A stretch of DNA of 64,000 nt, from positions 11,670,603 through 11,734,602 of the forward strand of contig OY783211.1 of NCBI GenBank assembly GCA_963678705.1, read 5' to 3'. The DNA is from Panorpa germanica. Lineage: Eukaryota > Arthropoda > Insecta > Mecoptera > Panorpidae. Shown in pieces: positions 37,801 to 49,153 of this stretch. Under the pieces are notes generated by a model, which had not been told where the DNA came from, did not search any database, and saw only the letters and a list, made by a program, of their open reading frames with translations. The position numbers and the translations under genes were made by a program. The first letter of the stretch is position 1. Each line of letters begins with the position of its first letter.

Positions 37801-40025
37801 AAAGAATCTATCTTCAGCAGTTTAAGCAATAAAGCAGATCCTTTAGCCTATGTAATGAGAGTAAGTATATAAAAAGATTATTTTATTTTTAATTCGTTGA
37901 CACATTTGTCTTAAACTGTTATAACTTGCAGGTATATCGTGAACATTTGTTAGAAAAAGCTCTACAGACACTGGTCACTCCAGGTTGCAATTTCGAAGTA
38001 CAAAATGAAAATCCAAAACTTTCACAGACAAGTGATGCTCTTGTATATGTACAATTGTTAATGGATAATGTAGCTACAGAGCAATCGATTCAATTCGATT
38101 CCTGTGTTTCACAAGGAGCTTGTATGTATATTTATAATAATTTAACACATACCATTTGTTAATGTTTAATAATAAAATTTTCTTCTCTAGGTTGTGAAGA
38201 TGAAAAAGCACAATGGTTTTGTAATATTGTTGGTATCGCAGCTAATTGGTTATTAGGGGAAGATTCACAAGCTCAGAAATTATATAGTCGGGTTGATACT
38301 CTACCGAATTGTTTATCCAAAGGGGATCCTTTACCAAGAGCAGTGTTAGCTGCTTTCAAAAGCAGAAAAGCTGCACTGGCTAAGAGTAAAGGTAATATAG
38401 CTAATTCTTTATTAAAATTTAATTATAAAAACGTAATCAAATAATTAATTCGTGACATTAAAATATAGGTGCGGTTATAGACACAAGGATTATAATAAGA
38501 GCATGTGATGTAGCTGGACAATTATTGGATGAATCTTTAACCTGTAGCAGTGTTAAAACTCCATCTAATATTGCATTGGTAAATACAAATTATTATTCAT
38601 AAAATACAATTATTAAATTTATAAAAACTCATGTTTCTGGTTACTTTTGTGCATTGTAGTTGCATTGCAATTATAATATAAAAATGCAATGCATCTGCCG
38701 TGCTTTGAAAGTGGTCAGAGTAGGTCTACGAAACATATTTTACATTCGTTGTATTATTTATTAATTGTTGAACACTTTTCGCCTAAGTATTACTACTTGC
38801 TAAACACAGTTATCTATTTTTTTTATCTAATATAACAAAAGTTACCTATTACGTAATTTTTTTACCTAATATACAACGTTTTGTGAGCTATTTTACAGCT
38901 TTCTAAAAAATAAATCTACCCTTTTTCGCATTAACATACTCTCATAATATTTTTATAATAAATACCCATACTTATTTAAGGATTAATTGATAAAGACATC
39001 CTTTTAAATTATAAATATAACTATGATTTAAGTAAAATGTTACATTAATTTAACGTAACATTCATGTTTTGTGGGTAGGTTTCGTTTAAGTAATATATTA
39101 TATGTATTTAAGGTAATATTCATATTTTTTGTTTAGCCGGTTCTAATAATTACTTAATCTAATTAATAATCTGCAACTATTTACAGCTAATGCAATTGCT
39201 TGTATGTGATTGGCTCTTAGAGACTCGAACTGGTCTTTGGGAGGGTGACGGTATTGTGGATAATTCCTCCAACAATGGCATGACAGAACCAGTTCCAGCC
39301 AGTGTTCTTACTGGATTTCAAAGAGATCTCTCATCTCTTAGAAGACTTACTGAACAAATTCCGGTTAGTAATTTCCTGCAATTTATATAAATAGTATCAC
39401 AGAAGAAACAAATGTAACATTCAACTTAGAGTTATGTAGCATGATAAATGTTATGTAAATGATACATAAATATGTTTACCGATTATTATTATTCTTTACT
39501 TTCTTACACTTGTTGGAGAAACTAATAGGCGTAGCTTTATCCAATAGTAAAAATATAACGATAATTGTATATTTTAGTCAGCGCTGCCTCGCGTATTTTT
39601 ATATGAAGCCGTATGCCGTCTAATGGCAGGTGCTGCTCCAGGACCTACACAACAGTTGTTAGATAGAAGTTTAAGACACAGAAATTCTAAAGCAAGCATA
39701 ATATGTGGAAAAGGTAAATATTTATTCATTTTGTTATCTGATGTCAGAATATTTTAATATATTAATGTAATCTTGTGATCTTAATCATATGTTTTGTTTC
39801 TCTTTAGATAAGGCATTACAATTCGAAGGCGGTGAACGAGAGCGTGCTGCAGCACTTTATGTGGCATGTAAACATTTGCCATCTCCATTATTATCATCAC
39901 CTGGAGAACGAGCTGGAATGTTAGCGGAAGCTGCAAAAACGTTAGAGAGGATAGGAGATAAGAAACGTTTGAGAGATTGTTATCAACTTATGAAGTCATT
40001 AGGATCAAGTTCTGTCACGAATTAA
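34831..40025 (+). CDS. SREBP: Sterol regulatory element-binding protein (SREBP)
   Basis: Fourteen exons join in phase to 1123 residues: 34831-34951, 35174-35682, 35753-35918, 35999-36276, 36362-36634, 36705-37082, 37165-37586, 37668-37860, 37932-38121, 38191-38391, 38469-38578, 39187-39363, 39578-39713, 39808-40025. The acidic N-terminus is followed by a Pro/Gln-rich region. The bHLH-zipper starts near residue 326 and has the SREBP hallmark tyrosine in its basic region ([13 protein letters not shown]). Two membrane helices lie at about 471-490 and 525-547. The first is preceded by DHSR and contains NPF, the site-2 protease region. The lumenal loop has RTIK (507-510), a candidate site-1 protease site. 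The long C-terminal regulatory domain should bind SCAP. The protein is an ER-membrane transcription factor released by proteolysis to drive lipid synthesis genes. A candidate phosphodegron ITPPRSD lies at about 420-426. Intron 11 carries an old repeat. AATAAA lies at 40265-40270. Confidence 0.96.
38780..38990 (+). repeat. Dispersed repeat B, copy 2, in SREBP intron 11
   Basis: Collinear with 25500-25720 (TAACAAAAGTTACCT, TTACGTAA, AAAATAAATCTACC). It explains why this intron (38579-39186) is the longest in the gene. Confidence 0.5.
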
Positions 40026-40843
40026 AACATGATTAGTTATAGATTTCTCATATTAATTATGGAAAGCAATACTGTTGATTAAAATGAGTGCACATTAGTA
40101 TCTTAGCTTTAGAAATAGTTTATAAAACTATTATTACTTTAAGACATTTAATTTTATAACAATAATAAGTTATGTATGAACAATATATATGATGTAATGT
40201 TTTATAAAAAAAAATTATTTAGGTTACCCTTTATATTTGACTTGTACTAATTATTTATTAAATTAATAAAATAATATAAATTTAAGGAAGTTATTTTACT
40301 AGATTACTAGATATTATAGATGTTATTTAATCATACACAACATTTTATGAAGTGTGATATTACGTAAATAATTAAAATATTACAATATTTTCGCTCAAGT
40401 CATTTCATCATGCTTTAAACATAACCTAACAAATTAACACGTGAGTATTATCCGTACGTCATGAAGATGTTGGTTTACATCATCATTTCAAAAACCACTT
40501 AATTATCCGTTGAGTGTATGTCACAAGTCCGGGAGATAAGAAATTATTATTTACTTAGTTTAAGACTGTTTTAATACCTATTGGTATAAGGACACCACAC
40601 TTTAAACTTTATTTAATGATAAATCGAGATAAAATCATTTGTTATTGCAATCCAGTAACACTGTAGTAAGTATTACAGAAGAATATTAGCTAAAATATTG
40701 ACAGTAAGTTATTTTACATATTTAAAATCATTTATTCATGGTAATTTAGTATGTAGTACACAGTAGTACATACATTTGTTTTATTTTAATATGTGTTTAA
40801 TTTTATCTGTTAAAACAGGTTGTTACTAAAAAGAATATTGAAC
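40026..40843. other. Spacer between SREBP and the ornithine carrier
   Basis: Holds the SREBP 3' UTR with AATAAA (40265-40270) and then the presumed promoter and leader of the carrier gene. A splice-like GTTAAAACAG lies about 25 bases before the carrier's ATG. No other element is recognised. Confidence 0.45.
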
Positions 40844-42599
40844 ATGAGTGTGTTTCACGGATTAGTGGATTTCACGGCCGGATCTCTGGGTATGTATTGT
40901 TTTAATATCTATAAAATTGGCTATCAGAACCGCTAACCTACACCAAAACCATATAATATGTCGCAATATTATATGAGACATTGACACTTAAATACTATAT
41001 CATTTAATAGTTCTCATAAAAAATAGGTGTCACGTCCGATTCCTACCCTCTTCTCTTTTGTCAATCGCAATCCCTTTATACAACAGTGTGTAAAAGAGAT
41101 GCATAAAGGTGCTAGTCAAACGTCATTTTTCAGCAATAGCTATCCCGTGCAACAAGCCACATACTATGAAGTTGTAAATAAAGATATTTATTAGTCTACA
41201 GATTTGAATACATTGTCACGTGCCAATAGATTTTTAAAAATTCATTTGGGAGAACAGAAATTCAAATTTTGAAACGCTATATCGCTTAGCAACTTATAAA
41301 TATTTAAAAGAATAACGTCCAAAAATGAACAATAGACGTATATATATATTGACATACTATACTCATATTGTAAAAAACACACCTAAAAAAATAAGTTTAC
41401 AAGCCCATTATCAATAATAAGGCTATTTTTCTTAATTTGATTGTGTTATTTTGAAACTATAAAAGGTTGAGAGTTCAGTAGATAAGAAACTTGAGTCCTT
41501 GATTTTAAAAAACATTTATCTTTTATCTTTTTATAGCAATGAAATTGCTGATCAAATAATGCAACCAAACATTAATCTTAATAAGTTAACGAATAATGCA
41601 GCCAAATCTTTTATAAAATTTACTAAAAGTAATCTATCTTATCTTATTGATAATTTTCTTTTAGGAGGAATAGCTCTAGTAATCGTTGGGCAACCTTTCG
41701 ACACAATTAAAGTAAAAATGCAAACATTTCCAAACTTATACAATGGAATGATGGACTGTTTTCGGAAAACATTAACAAAAGATGGATTTTTCAGAGGATT
41801 ATATGCAGGCACTGGCCCTGCATTGACGGCGAATATAGCAGAAAATTCGGTTTTGTTTGCTTCTTATGGCGCATGTCAAGTTTTAATTGCTAAATTAACA
41901 TCAAAGCAATCAGTAAATGAACTCACAACGTTAAATAACGCATCTGCTGGATGTCTAGCAGCATTTTTTTCTACTTTTGCCCTAACTCCTACAGAATTAA
42001 TAAAATGTAAAATGCAAGCAATGCGGGAATATAAAAATACATCGCTTGATAAAATAACATCTGCATCGCTAGTAAGAGATATACTAAATAAAGAGGGACC
42101 CAAAGGATTATTCGTAGGTTTTGTTCCAACATTAGCAAGAGAAATGCCAGGTTATTTCTTTTTCTTTGGAAGTTATGAGTTAACAAGAGAATTGTTGAAA
42201 GAGCCGGGTCAGACCAAGGATGACATTGGATGGGTTAAAACAATGGTAGCAGGATCTGTTGGAGGCATTGTATTATGGTCAGTTATTTTTCCTGCAGATG
42301 TAATCAAATCTAGAATACAAGTTACTAACAGTAAAGAAAATATGTTTCAAATGGGCTACCAAATAGCCAAACGAGAAGGTTTGTACACAAAAAATGTTCT
42401 ATTTAAATCGAAAAAGCCAAACATGTTTTACATAAGTTTTATGTTTACAGGGTTTACCGCACTGTATAATGGCCTAAAACCAACATTAATTAGAACGATA
42501 CCAGCTACAGCAGTATTATTTTTAACATACGAATATTCTAAAAAGGTTTTGTCTAAGATGTTAGGAATAGAAACCTACGGACCTGTTTCTGAACATTGA
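40844..42599 (+). CDS. Mitochondrial ornithine/basic amino acid carrier (SLC25A15/ORC1 type)
   Basis: Three exons (40844-40889, 41665-42378, 42451-42599) give 302 residues, the usual length of mitochondrial carriers. Exon 1 encodes MSVFHGLVDFTAGSL, typical of the ornithine carrier start. Three Solcar repeats carry the signatures QPFDTIKVK, LTPTELIK and FPADVIKSR. KMQTFP after the first and REMPGYFFFFGSYE before helix 4 are ornithine-carrier features. It should exchange ornithine and citrulline (or other basic amino acids) across the inner membrane. Intron 2 is only 72 bases, a multiple of three and stop-free. The sequence just before exon 2 is also open in frame and could supply another N-terminus. 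AATAAA lies at 42610-42615. The 3' end converges on the FASTKD gene 195 bases away. Confidence 0.92.
41020..41415 (+). mobile_element. Probable MITE family A, copy 4, in carrier intron 1
   Basis: The right end TTTACAAGCCCATTAT matches the family terminus. The left part has GTGTAAAAGAGATGCA, like the TATAAAAGAGAT block of the other copies. The core palindrome is missing, so this is a diverged or deleted copy. Confidence 0.4.
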
Positions 42600-42793
42600 A
42601 GAAAATTTAAATAAATTATAGGATAAAATCTTAAAAATTATTTATAAATAATATATTTTTTACACCAGATTTTCATTAATGCACTAATATATTTTAAACA
42701 ATATTATAAATCCAAAGAATTTTTTATATGAATAAATAATACAATAAATAGATTTGAAATTTGTCTTTTAATTCAGGAAAGGACAAAGTCATA

Positions 42794-45747
42794 TTACAAA
42801 ACAACATCTACAGTTTTTACTATAAAGTTTAAATTAACTTTATCTTGTATATACGCACCTCTTTGGGTTGGGCCAATATTTTTCCACTCGTAAAATGGTA
42901 TCTGAAACCAAAACAGTCAACACATAGTAAAATTATAATATATACCGACATATCCTATAATGGGCTTGTGTCCTCATTTTTTAGTGGTCGATTTTTCAAT
43001 TGTTGATTGAAATTGATGTTAATAAATGTCTATTGGCGTAAGTGTCTATTTTATTAAATATCTAAATGTTGACGGAGATATAGCAATTAAAAGTTTGAAT
43101 TGTAGTTTTAGCGTTAGAAATGGTCGGCCATATTTGTATGACGTGAAATGCATTTTAACGTCAGTTATTTGTTGAGTAGGTCAGTGCTGTGTTAATGTTT
43201 TATAGCTGTTGGTAGTCAAATAATAAAGTCAAGTCAAAGAATAATAAGTTTTTATGGTTCCTTGAAATAGCTGTAAATAATATTTGATATATAAATACAT
43301 ATAGCAGAGATTTATGAGCTGTAAGGTTGGCAGCGGTTGTGATGTCACATGCATTTGGAATGTGTACAACGTTGGATCCCTTTAATAATTAAAGAGACAA
43401 AATGACTTTTTTTAATTGTTAATATCTCTTAACATATAAGGAGTTATTAAAAAATAATTGAACATTTGAAGTTCTAGTAACCCACTTTATCAATATATAG
43501 TACAGTTTTATAGAAATTAAAACATAGGACACAAGCCCATTTTAAAACGTACCAGAACTGGTTTATATTTGAGATTAGTTAATTGTCTTATTTTCATAGC
43601 AATAGTTCCCAGAGGTTCTTCGGTATTTCTAATATATGAATTCCATCCACCTATCACTAGTGCTATCCAGACTGATTTCGGACCGCACCAAAACTTATGA
43701 ACTTCTCCAAGTTCTCTTGAGTCCACCCATATTAATGATTGAGGTTCCATAGTCTCGTTCAAACAAATTAATACATCTAGAAATGTTGTTATTTTATGAA
43801 GTTTTGTATTATGGTGAATAACAATATTTTAAAATTAAGAATACTGACCAGCTCTTTCATAATGGGGCAATATGTGAAATGCTTTAACAAACTTTGGCCC
43901 CCCATAAATGCGTTCAGCAGTATCCAAGATATCAAGTAAAATAGTATCAGTAGCATTGATTCTTAAATTCTTATCTCTAGATGGTACAGCTCTTGTTAAT
44001 TTTTTAGTTAACTTCTGCCTACACATAGGATCCAATCTATAACCAATATATTGAGGTACTTCAGCTTCAACACTGGCGTCTAAGCTTAACACTTCCCGAC
44101 CAATATTGTAATAACCCTTTCCTGTGAAAAAAAATATTATAGCACCTTATTCAAACCCAGTACAAAAAATTTAAAAATATGATTAAAATCATTACCATAT
44201 GCACTTGTTAAAAAAGTAGGATCTAAAACTCTACTTATTAACCGTTGATTATAAAAAGATTGTATTGTTAAATAGTGAACACATGAAGCAAACGCTCGTG
44301 GATATTTTTGAATTTCCCAGTCACGTTCATATTTTTCTAATTCTTCTTCTATTAGTTTGTAAATATTAGTATCCTTATAATTATAAAGTGTAAAAGCGAA
44401 AGCCAATCTCTCAATATCTTTAAGTCTTGCATTTTTAAGATCTGATTCTATTTTTAACGAAATTGCATCCATAACTGGTTTATGATAAGTTAATGTACTT
44501 GTGCCTGATAAAGCAATTTGAACACAGCATTGCAAAGATAATCTGGGAATTTGAGAAACTAGATCATTTAACAAGGATAACAGATTTTGAGTGTGAGATA
44601 GAGGCATAGAATATCTTATGATCTGAAAATAAATATATGTGTTAATCATGTGCAGGAATCTTATCTATTAGGAATCATGATAAGATTATTTTTATTCATT
44701 TCTGTTAGAAAGACTTATTTGTGAATTTTATTCAATGAAATTGTAACAATGACTGCTGTTCTTCAATTATGCAAAACTTACTTTCATCAAGCTGCACAAA
44801 GAAATCTCATGCACTACAGTAGCCTCGGCAGATATTCTATTCATAATCTTTGTCAATAAATACGGATTTCTAATTTGTGTTTTAGTTTTAAAAAAACCCA
44901 TAGCTAATATTGATATTTCATCTAGTGTTAATAAATCTATACAGCCGTTTAATCTATTTTCAAATTCATACATAGTCGTTAAAGATTTTCTCATAACATT
45001 CACATAAAACATTGTTTGTACTAATTGACTGGGTGTTAGTCTTTTAGGTTTATTACCAATTTTTCTAGTACATAATACCATGAAACTTGTAGCTCTTGTA
45101 AGATTTAATTTATACCAATGATCTGCAAATAGTAAAAGTTCTTCAGTTTTCCATGTCTTCAAACGGCTAACACACACATCATCCATTGCTTTCCATAACT
45201 CATAGAAATTTGTACTATCAACAGATTTTGTTTTAGGCCACAATGCTAAATAGAGTAATATTTGGGAAATTTCATGATCAGTAAATGTTTTAGCTTTTTC
45301 AGTCATAGCATTGACAACACTATGAAAATTTGAGTCAGACAAATCCATGTTATTATCTTTTGCGTAATAAGTCAAGCTTTTGAATGCTTTTAAAATTTGC
45401 TGACATGACTTTTTACTCCAGTTATCAGTACATATACTGTCAAATGTTTGTTTTGATATAGGTATTATTTCTTGATCTCCTTGCTCATACATATATTGCT
45501 GAACTAAGGTACCCAAATAAGATTTATTATTTTCCAAAATTTTATGTGCAAAAGAATTTTCATTTTCAACAAATTTTTTTACCCGATATATTGCACTTGT
45601 ATGGACACTTTTAATGTAAACAGTACGGCCCGCGAAAATGTTAGTATCAGTTTTTAAATAAAATGTTGAGTACGTTGCCTTCATTAATTTTATATCACTT
45701 TTTCTCTTTAGTAAACGCTGACTAAATTTTAATAAAATAGATATCAT
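42794..45747 (-). CDS. FAST kinase domain-containing mitochondrial RNA protein (FASTKD family)
   Basis: Five exons on the minus strand (45747-44782, 44622-44196, 44121-43849, 43776-43553, 42901-42794) join in phase to 665 residues. The Arg/Lys/Ser-rich N-terminus without acidic residues looks like a mitochondrial targeting peptide. The helical middle corresponds to the FAST_1/FAST_2 repeats. The C-terminal 120 or so residues form a RAP domain ending with IPFYEWKNI before the last helix. FASTK-family proteins bind mitochondrial transcripts and control their processing, stability or translation. The length fits FASTKD1-5/TBRG4 relatives, but the exact member cannot be decided here. The last intron is almost entirely a MITE, whose edge lies 10 bases from the 5' splice site. 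The gene diverges from SKP1, with an LTR element inserted between them. Confidence 0.88.
42959..43541 (+). mobile_element. MITE family A, complete copy, in the last FASTKD intron
   Basis: A 583-bp element with perfect 16-bp terminal inverted repeats, AATGGGCTTGTGTCCT at 42959-42974 and its reverse complement at 43526-43541. It contains the family core CTTTAATAATTAAAGAGACA and GATGTCACATGCATTTGGAA. There is no coding capacity and no clear target duplication, so the superfamily is not assigned. This is the reference copy for defining the others. Confidence 0.85.
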
Positions 45748-46332
45748 TTTAAAATTTGTAAATTAATATAGTAATGTAGTTTTAATTCAACATAATTAAA
45801 GCCCTTTTTGTATTTATTCTAAAATTTATTTATATTTAAATATATTTACTATAATTTTGAGGTTATAACTTAATATTGGTGTAAACATTAATTGACATGC
45901 TCGTTTTTAATTGTATAAAAGGACATCTACTCGAAACTTGTGTACTAATATATAGTTTCATACATAGTTACCGACAGAAGTTTTGAATTTACTTGAGCAC
46001 CATGGTAAATTCAAACTGATTCAAACGATTAACAAAGCTGACCGAAGCCTTCAGATTCATTTGGACAAACATATTTACATTGACCTTCACATATAACGTT
46101 TGATAACGTTTAGTTAAAGGTCTTCGAAATAGTAGCGCATTTTCTACTGCAACTTAAATGTAACAACGTTAAGACGTACGCGTAGTAAACGGCTTTCACT
46201 GTCCATGATAACTAGCTATCACGAGTGTACATATGGCCCTTGTTATACATATATTTATATAGCATATACAATAATGTAAATATCTAGACATTATGCTTAA
46301 AATAAAAGTTAATATGTATCTGTTAATATATT
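45748..46332. promoter_or_regulatory. FASTKD upstream region
   Basis: AT-rich DNA between the FASTKD start codon and the BEL element. It presumably holds the FASTKD promoter, which now lies within 600 bases of an LTR. No individual element is recognised. Confidence 0.35.
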
Positions 46333-46337
46333 AATAT

Positions 46338-46646
46338 TGTTCAGTACAAAATTAGTACAGAACATAAGAAGATGTCTCTGTTGGCATTCCAACATTATAA
46401 TGTATTGTTGTCTCTAATAGAAGTAATGCGCATGACTACAATACGACGACTGCTGTACGCTACAGCGATATGGCATTCGTGTCAGTTGTGTTTTGGGCTT
46501 CTACACTGTCAAGATCATAATTCCCAACCATCTTGTTATTATAAGAATGTTGGTTCAAAGTAATTAAAAAGTGTAAAATTATTTTATCATTAAACAATTG
46601 AATAATTATTCAATCTACAAATACTCGCATGGTTTTATTTCGTACA
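46338..46646 (+). repeat. 5' LTR of the BEL/Pao element
   Basis: 309 bp, TG...CA. It starts with an imperfect palindrome (GTTCAGTAC / GTACAGAAC). A 63-codon open frame inside it is repeated in the other LTR and is not a gene. Confidence 0.9.
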
Positions 46647-46654
46647 TGCGAAGC

Positions 46655-46670
46655 TGGTCCTTCGAGTCTT
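46655..46670 (+). other. Candidate tRNA primer-binding site
   Basis: TGGTCCTTCGAGTC lies eight bases after the 5' LTR. TGG is the complement of a tRNA CCA end, and the following bases could pair with an acceptor/T-arm. The primer tRNA is not identified, and a spacing of eight bases is long but seen in some elements. Confidence 0.35.
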
Positions 46671-46695
46671 ACAAAGCCGATCCTTCGAGTTTATT

Positions 46696-47093
46696 GACCG
46701 CGTGTGTTTTTCATTGTATTTTTGGCGTTTTATTACATTTGCCCCTTGGCGATTGCCATTGATTGGGTAAATGGGATGCTCTATTTTGGCGGATTCACGG
46801 AGGATTTGGATATTTTACAATTACATTTCCAGAAGCCTTACAAGCGAAGCTGGATATTTTACAATTACATTTCAAGAAGGTTTTAAATCCTACAAAAAAA
46901 AAAACTGGCCTTACAAGCCATTGGTACCCGCGTGTGATTTCGTGGTGTTTTGAGGTTACATCTGTATAGTAACCAGCACAAGTGCAAGCTATTTTGTTAC
47001 ATTTACCCTATGGCGGCCTGGCAAGTCATCAATTGCCATTGATTGGGTAATGCAACGTTTGATTTAAGCGGATTCGCATATAATTTGGATTAC
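46696..47093 (+). repeat. Imperfect direct repeats in the BEL leader
   Basis: 46696-46820 and 46926-47093 share CGCGTGTG, TTACATTT, ATTGCCATTGATTGGGTAA and GCGGATTC in the same order. Between them lies a 44-bp tandem duplication beginning GGATATTTTACAATTACATT (46808 and 46852). The region precedes the Gag frame, where packaging signals normally lie. Confidence 0.7.
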
Positions 47094-47312
47094 TACACGT
47101 TTATATTTTAAGAAAAATTATTCATTACGGAAGAGGATACATGGATGCTGGAGGAGAGTAAAATACTTCTTTACTCATGAAGGTACAAAGTTATTATTAC
47201 TATCTGCAAGTACCAATCTATTAAAAACTTCTCATGTTGCTGGATTAACCTGGATTAGTTTGTCATCCACGTTTCATCTATCATATAAGTACGAATCTAT
47301 CACCTAAGCAAG

Positions 47313-48998
47313 ATGGAGGGATTGAAAAGGCTTAGATCGGCGCGGACGGCTGCAAAAAGTGCAATATCACGGATGGACAATTACGTCAGCGACCCAAGGG
47401 CTCTCGACTCCGCTACAGTGGATGTGCTGCAGGTGAAAAAAGAAAAGATGATGACTACATTCCAATCGTACGAGCTCACGCAGTACAGCATTTTAGAAAT
47501 TGATGATCAAGATGAGGAAGACATTGAAGAAGTTGAAGAGAAGTATTTTAACATTATTGCAAAATTAAATGCTAGCATCAATAAGTTAAAAGAAGTTAAT
47601 AGGCCTGAATTAGTTCCATTGAAGCTCCCAGCGGTGGAAATTCCAACCTTCGATGGCAAGGATATAACCAGGTTTAAGCCCTTTTATGAGCTCTTCCAAG
47701 CAGTGGTTCACAATAATGCATCATTGTCCGATGTTCAAAGACTTTTTTATTTGAGAAAGTATCTCGTTGATGAGGCTCTCTCAATAATTATAAATCTGCC
47801 GCTTGTGAACAGCTCATACAAAGAGGCTATTGATTTATTGTTAGCGCGGTATGAAAATAAGGCAAGATTAATCTTTTATCACATTAATATAATACTTGAT
47901 ATTCCCAACATGCAGAAAGGTACTGCAGTCGATATAAGGGCTTTTTTATGTCAAGTAAAACAGCAATTACAAGCGTTAAAAAATCTTGATGAGCCTGTAG
48001 ACAAGTGGGATATGATTTTAATCTCGGCCTTAAGTAGAAAATTAGATATCGTTACTAACCGCACTTTCCACATGGAAAGAAATTTAGAAGAACTGCCTAC
48101 TATGGCAGAATTTATTTCATTTTTAGAAAGACGTGCAATTGCAATTGAGTATAGTTTAGATTATAAAAATATGTCACATGACAATAATAATAATAAAGGA
48201 AATGTGGTTCCAAGAAAATTGTATAATAAAAATAAGTATTCACATAATAATATTGTATGTAATCTTGCTATTTGTGAATATACAAACCTTGAGAATGTTA
48301 TGAAACAATCTTGGACAACTGAGAAAGTCCCAGAGGAATCAGATAAGTTTTCTGAGGATTACTTAAAGGCTGAACATAAATTTCAGAATTCAGTAGCACT
48401 TAAAAATAATTTAACTGTTGATTTGCCATTACTCAGCCTAGTAAATAAAATAGAATTGGAGGATTCTTTCTCAGTTGCCCCGCAAAGATTTAATGTGTTG
48501 GAAAAAAGATTTAGACACAATCCTTCATTATTGGAGGTTTATAAAACATTATTAAACAGATCAACCAGTATTATGACATTAGGTTTAAAACACAATATTA
48601 TTTTTATAAATATTAAAATAAAAACAAATTTAATTTGCTACAAGTCCAGTGTAGCTCCATCAAGTAAGGTACTTACAATACCCCAGCTTGAGATTATTAG
48701 CGCAGTGTTGCTGGTGCGAATCAAACAAGCAACAAATAAAATTTTTGATTCAAATACAATACTTCCATCAGATATTAATTGCAATGTTTACAACATTGAT
48801 GTAAAACAAACATCTGTACTGTTGGAATTGTTAAAAGATAATTGTTTCAATAACATTGTAACTATTGAGTTGATGATTGTTGTGTACATTATGCAATTGA
48901 TAATGTATGCTACATTGATAATTATGGTTTCTGTTATATTTAGGATAGTAATTAATTTGTTTTATATTATTTTCACAAAATTATGTAGACTACCATAG
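47313..48998 (+). CDS. Chimeric Gag-Pol remnant ORF of the BEL/Pao element
   Basis: One uninterrupted frame of 561 codons. Residues about 1-290 match BEL/Pao Gag (DUF1759 type): a basic N-terminus, coiled segment, then PAVEIPTFDGKD and the helical capsid-like region. Residues about 292-315 are Asn/Lys-rich with no zinc knuckle. Residues about 332-413 look like the start of Pao reverse transcriptase (LPLLSL, FSVAPQRFNVLEKRF). Residues about 443-477 look like the RNase H part (SSVAPSSKVLTIPQLEIISA). Residues 516-556 are strongly hydrophobic, and the end KLCRLP resembles BEL polyprotein ends. Protease, the RT catalytic motif, and integrase are lost. It probably makes particles or RNA that use proteins of an intact element. 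Whether the remaining product is translated is unknown. Confidence 0.85.
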   Translation: MEGLKRLRSARTAAKSAISRMDNYVSDPRALDSATVDVLQVKKEKMMTTFQSYELTQYSILEIDDQDEEDIEEVEEKYFNIIAKLNASINKLKEVNRPELVPLKLPAVEIPTFDGKDITRFKPFYELFQAVVHNNASLSDVQRLFYLRKYLVDEALSIIINLPLVNSSYKEAIDLLLARYENKARLIFYHINIILDIPNMQKGTAVDIRAFLCQVKQQLQALKNLDEPVDKWDMILISALSRKLDIVTNRTFHMERNLEELPTMAEFISFLERRAIAIEYSLDYKNMSHDNNNNKGNVVPRKLYNKNKYSHNNIVCNLAICEYTNLENVMKQSWTTEKVPEESDKFSEDYLKAEHKFQNSVALKNNLTVDLPLLSLVNKIELEDSFSVAPQRFNVLEKRFRHNPSLLEVYKTLLNRSTSIMTLGLKHNIIFINIKIKTNLICYKSSVAPSSKVLTIPQLEIISAVLLVRIKQATNKIFDSNTILPSDINCNVYNIDVKQTSVLLELLKDNCFNNIVTIELMIVVYIMQLIMYATLIIMVSVIFRIVINLFYIIFTKLCRLP

Positions 48999-49153
48999 AG
49001 TTAAGAAGTTTATGTTATTTTGTGTAATTTTGTTTATAATAGTTTTAAGAAGTTCACATTATTTTTTGTAAATTGGTTTATAATAATTTTATGTAACATT
49101 GTATAATTTGAAATTAGTTGTGAGCTTATCTACTTCTGCTGGCTGGCAATTTA

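Noticed and set aside
44767-44781. FASTKD first exon continuing past 44782
   Set aside because: A consensus donor (AAA|GTAAGT) and matching acceptor in phase show the frame beyond is intron.
46372-46563. 63-codon frame repeated exactly at 49188-49379
   Set aside because: It lies wholly inside the LTRs; the identity reflects LTR identity, not a duplicated gene.
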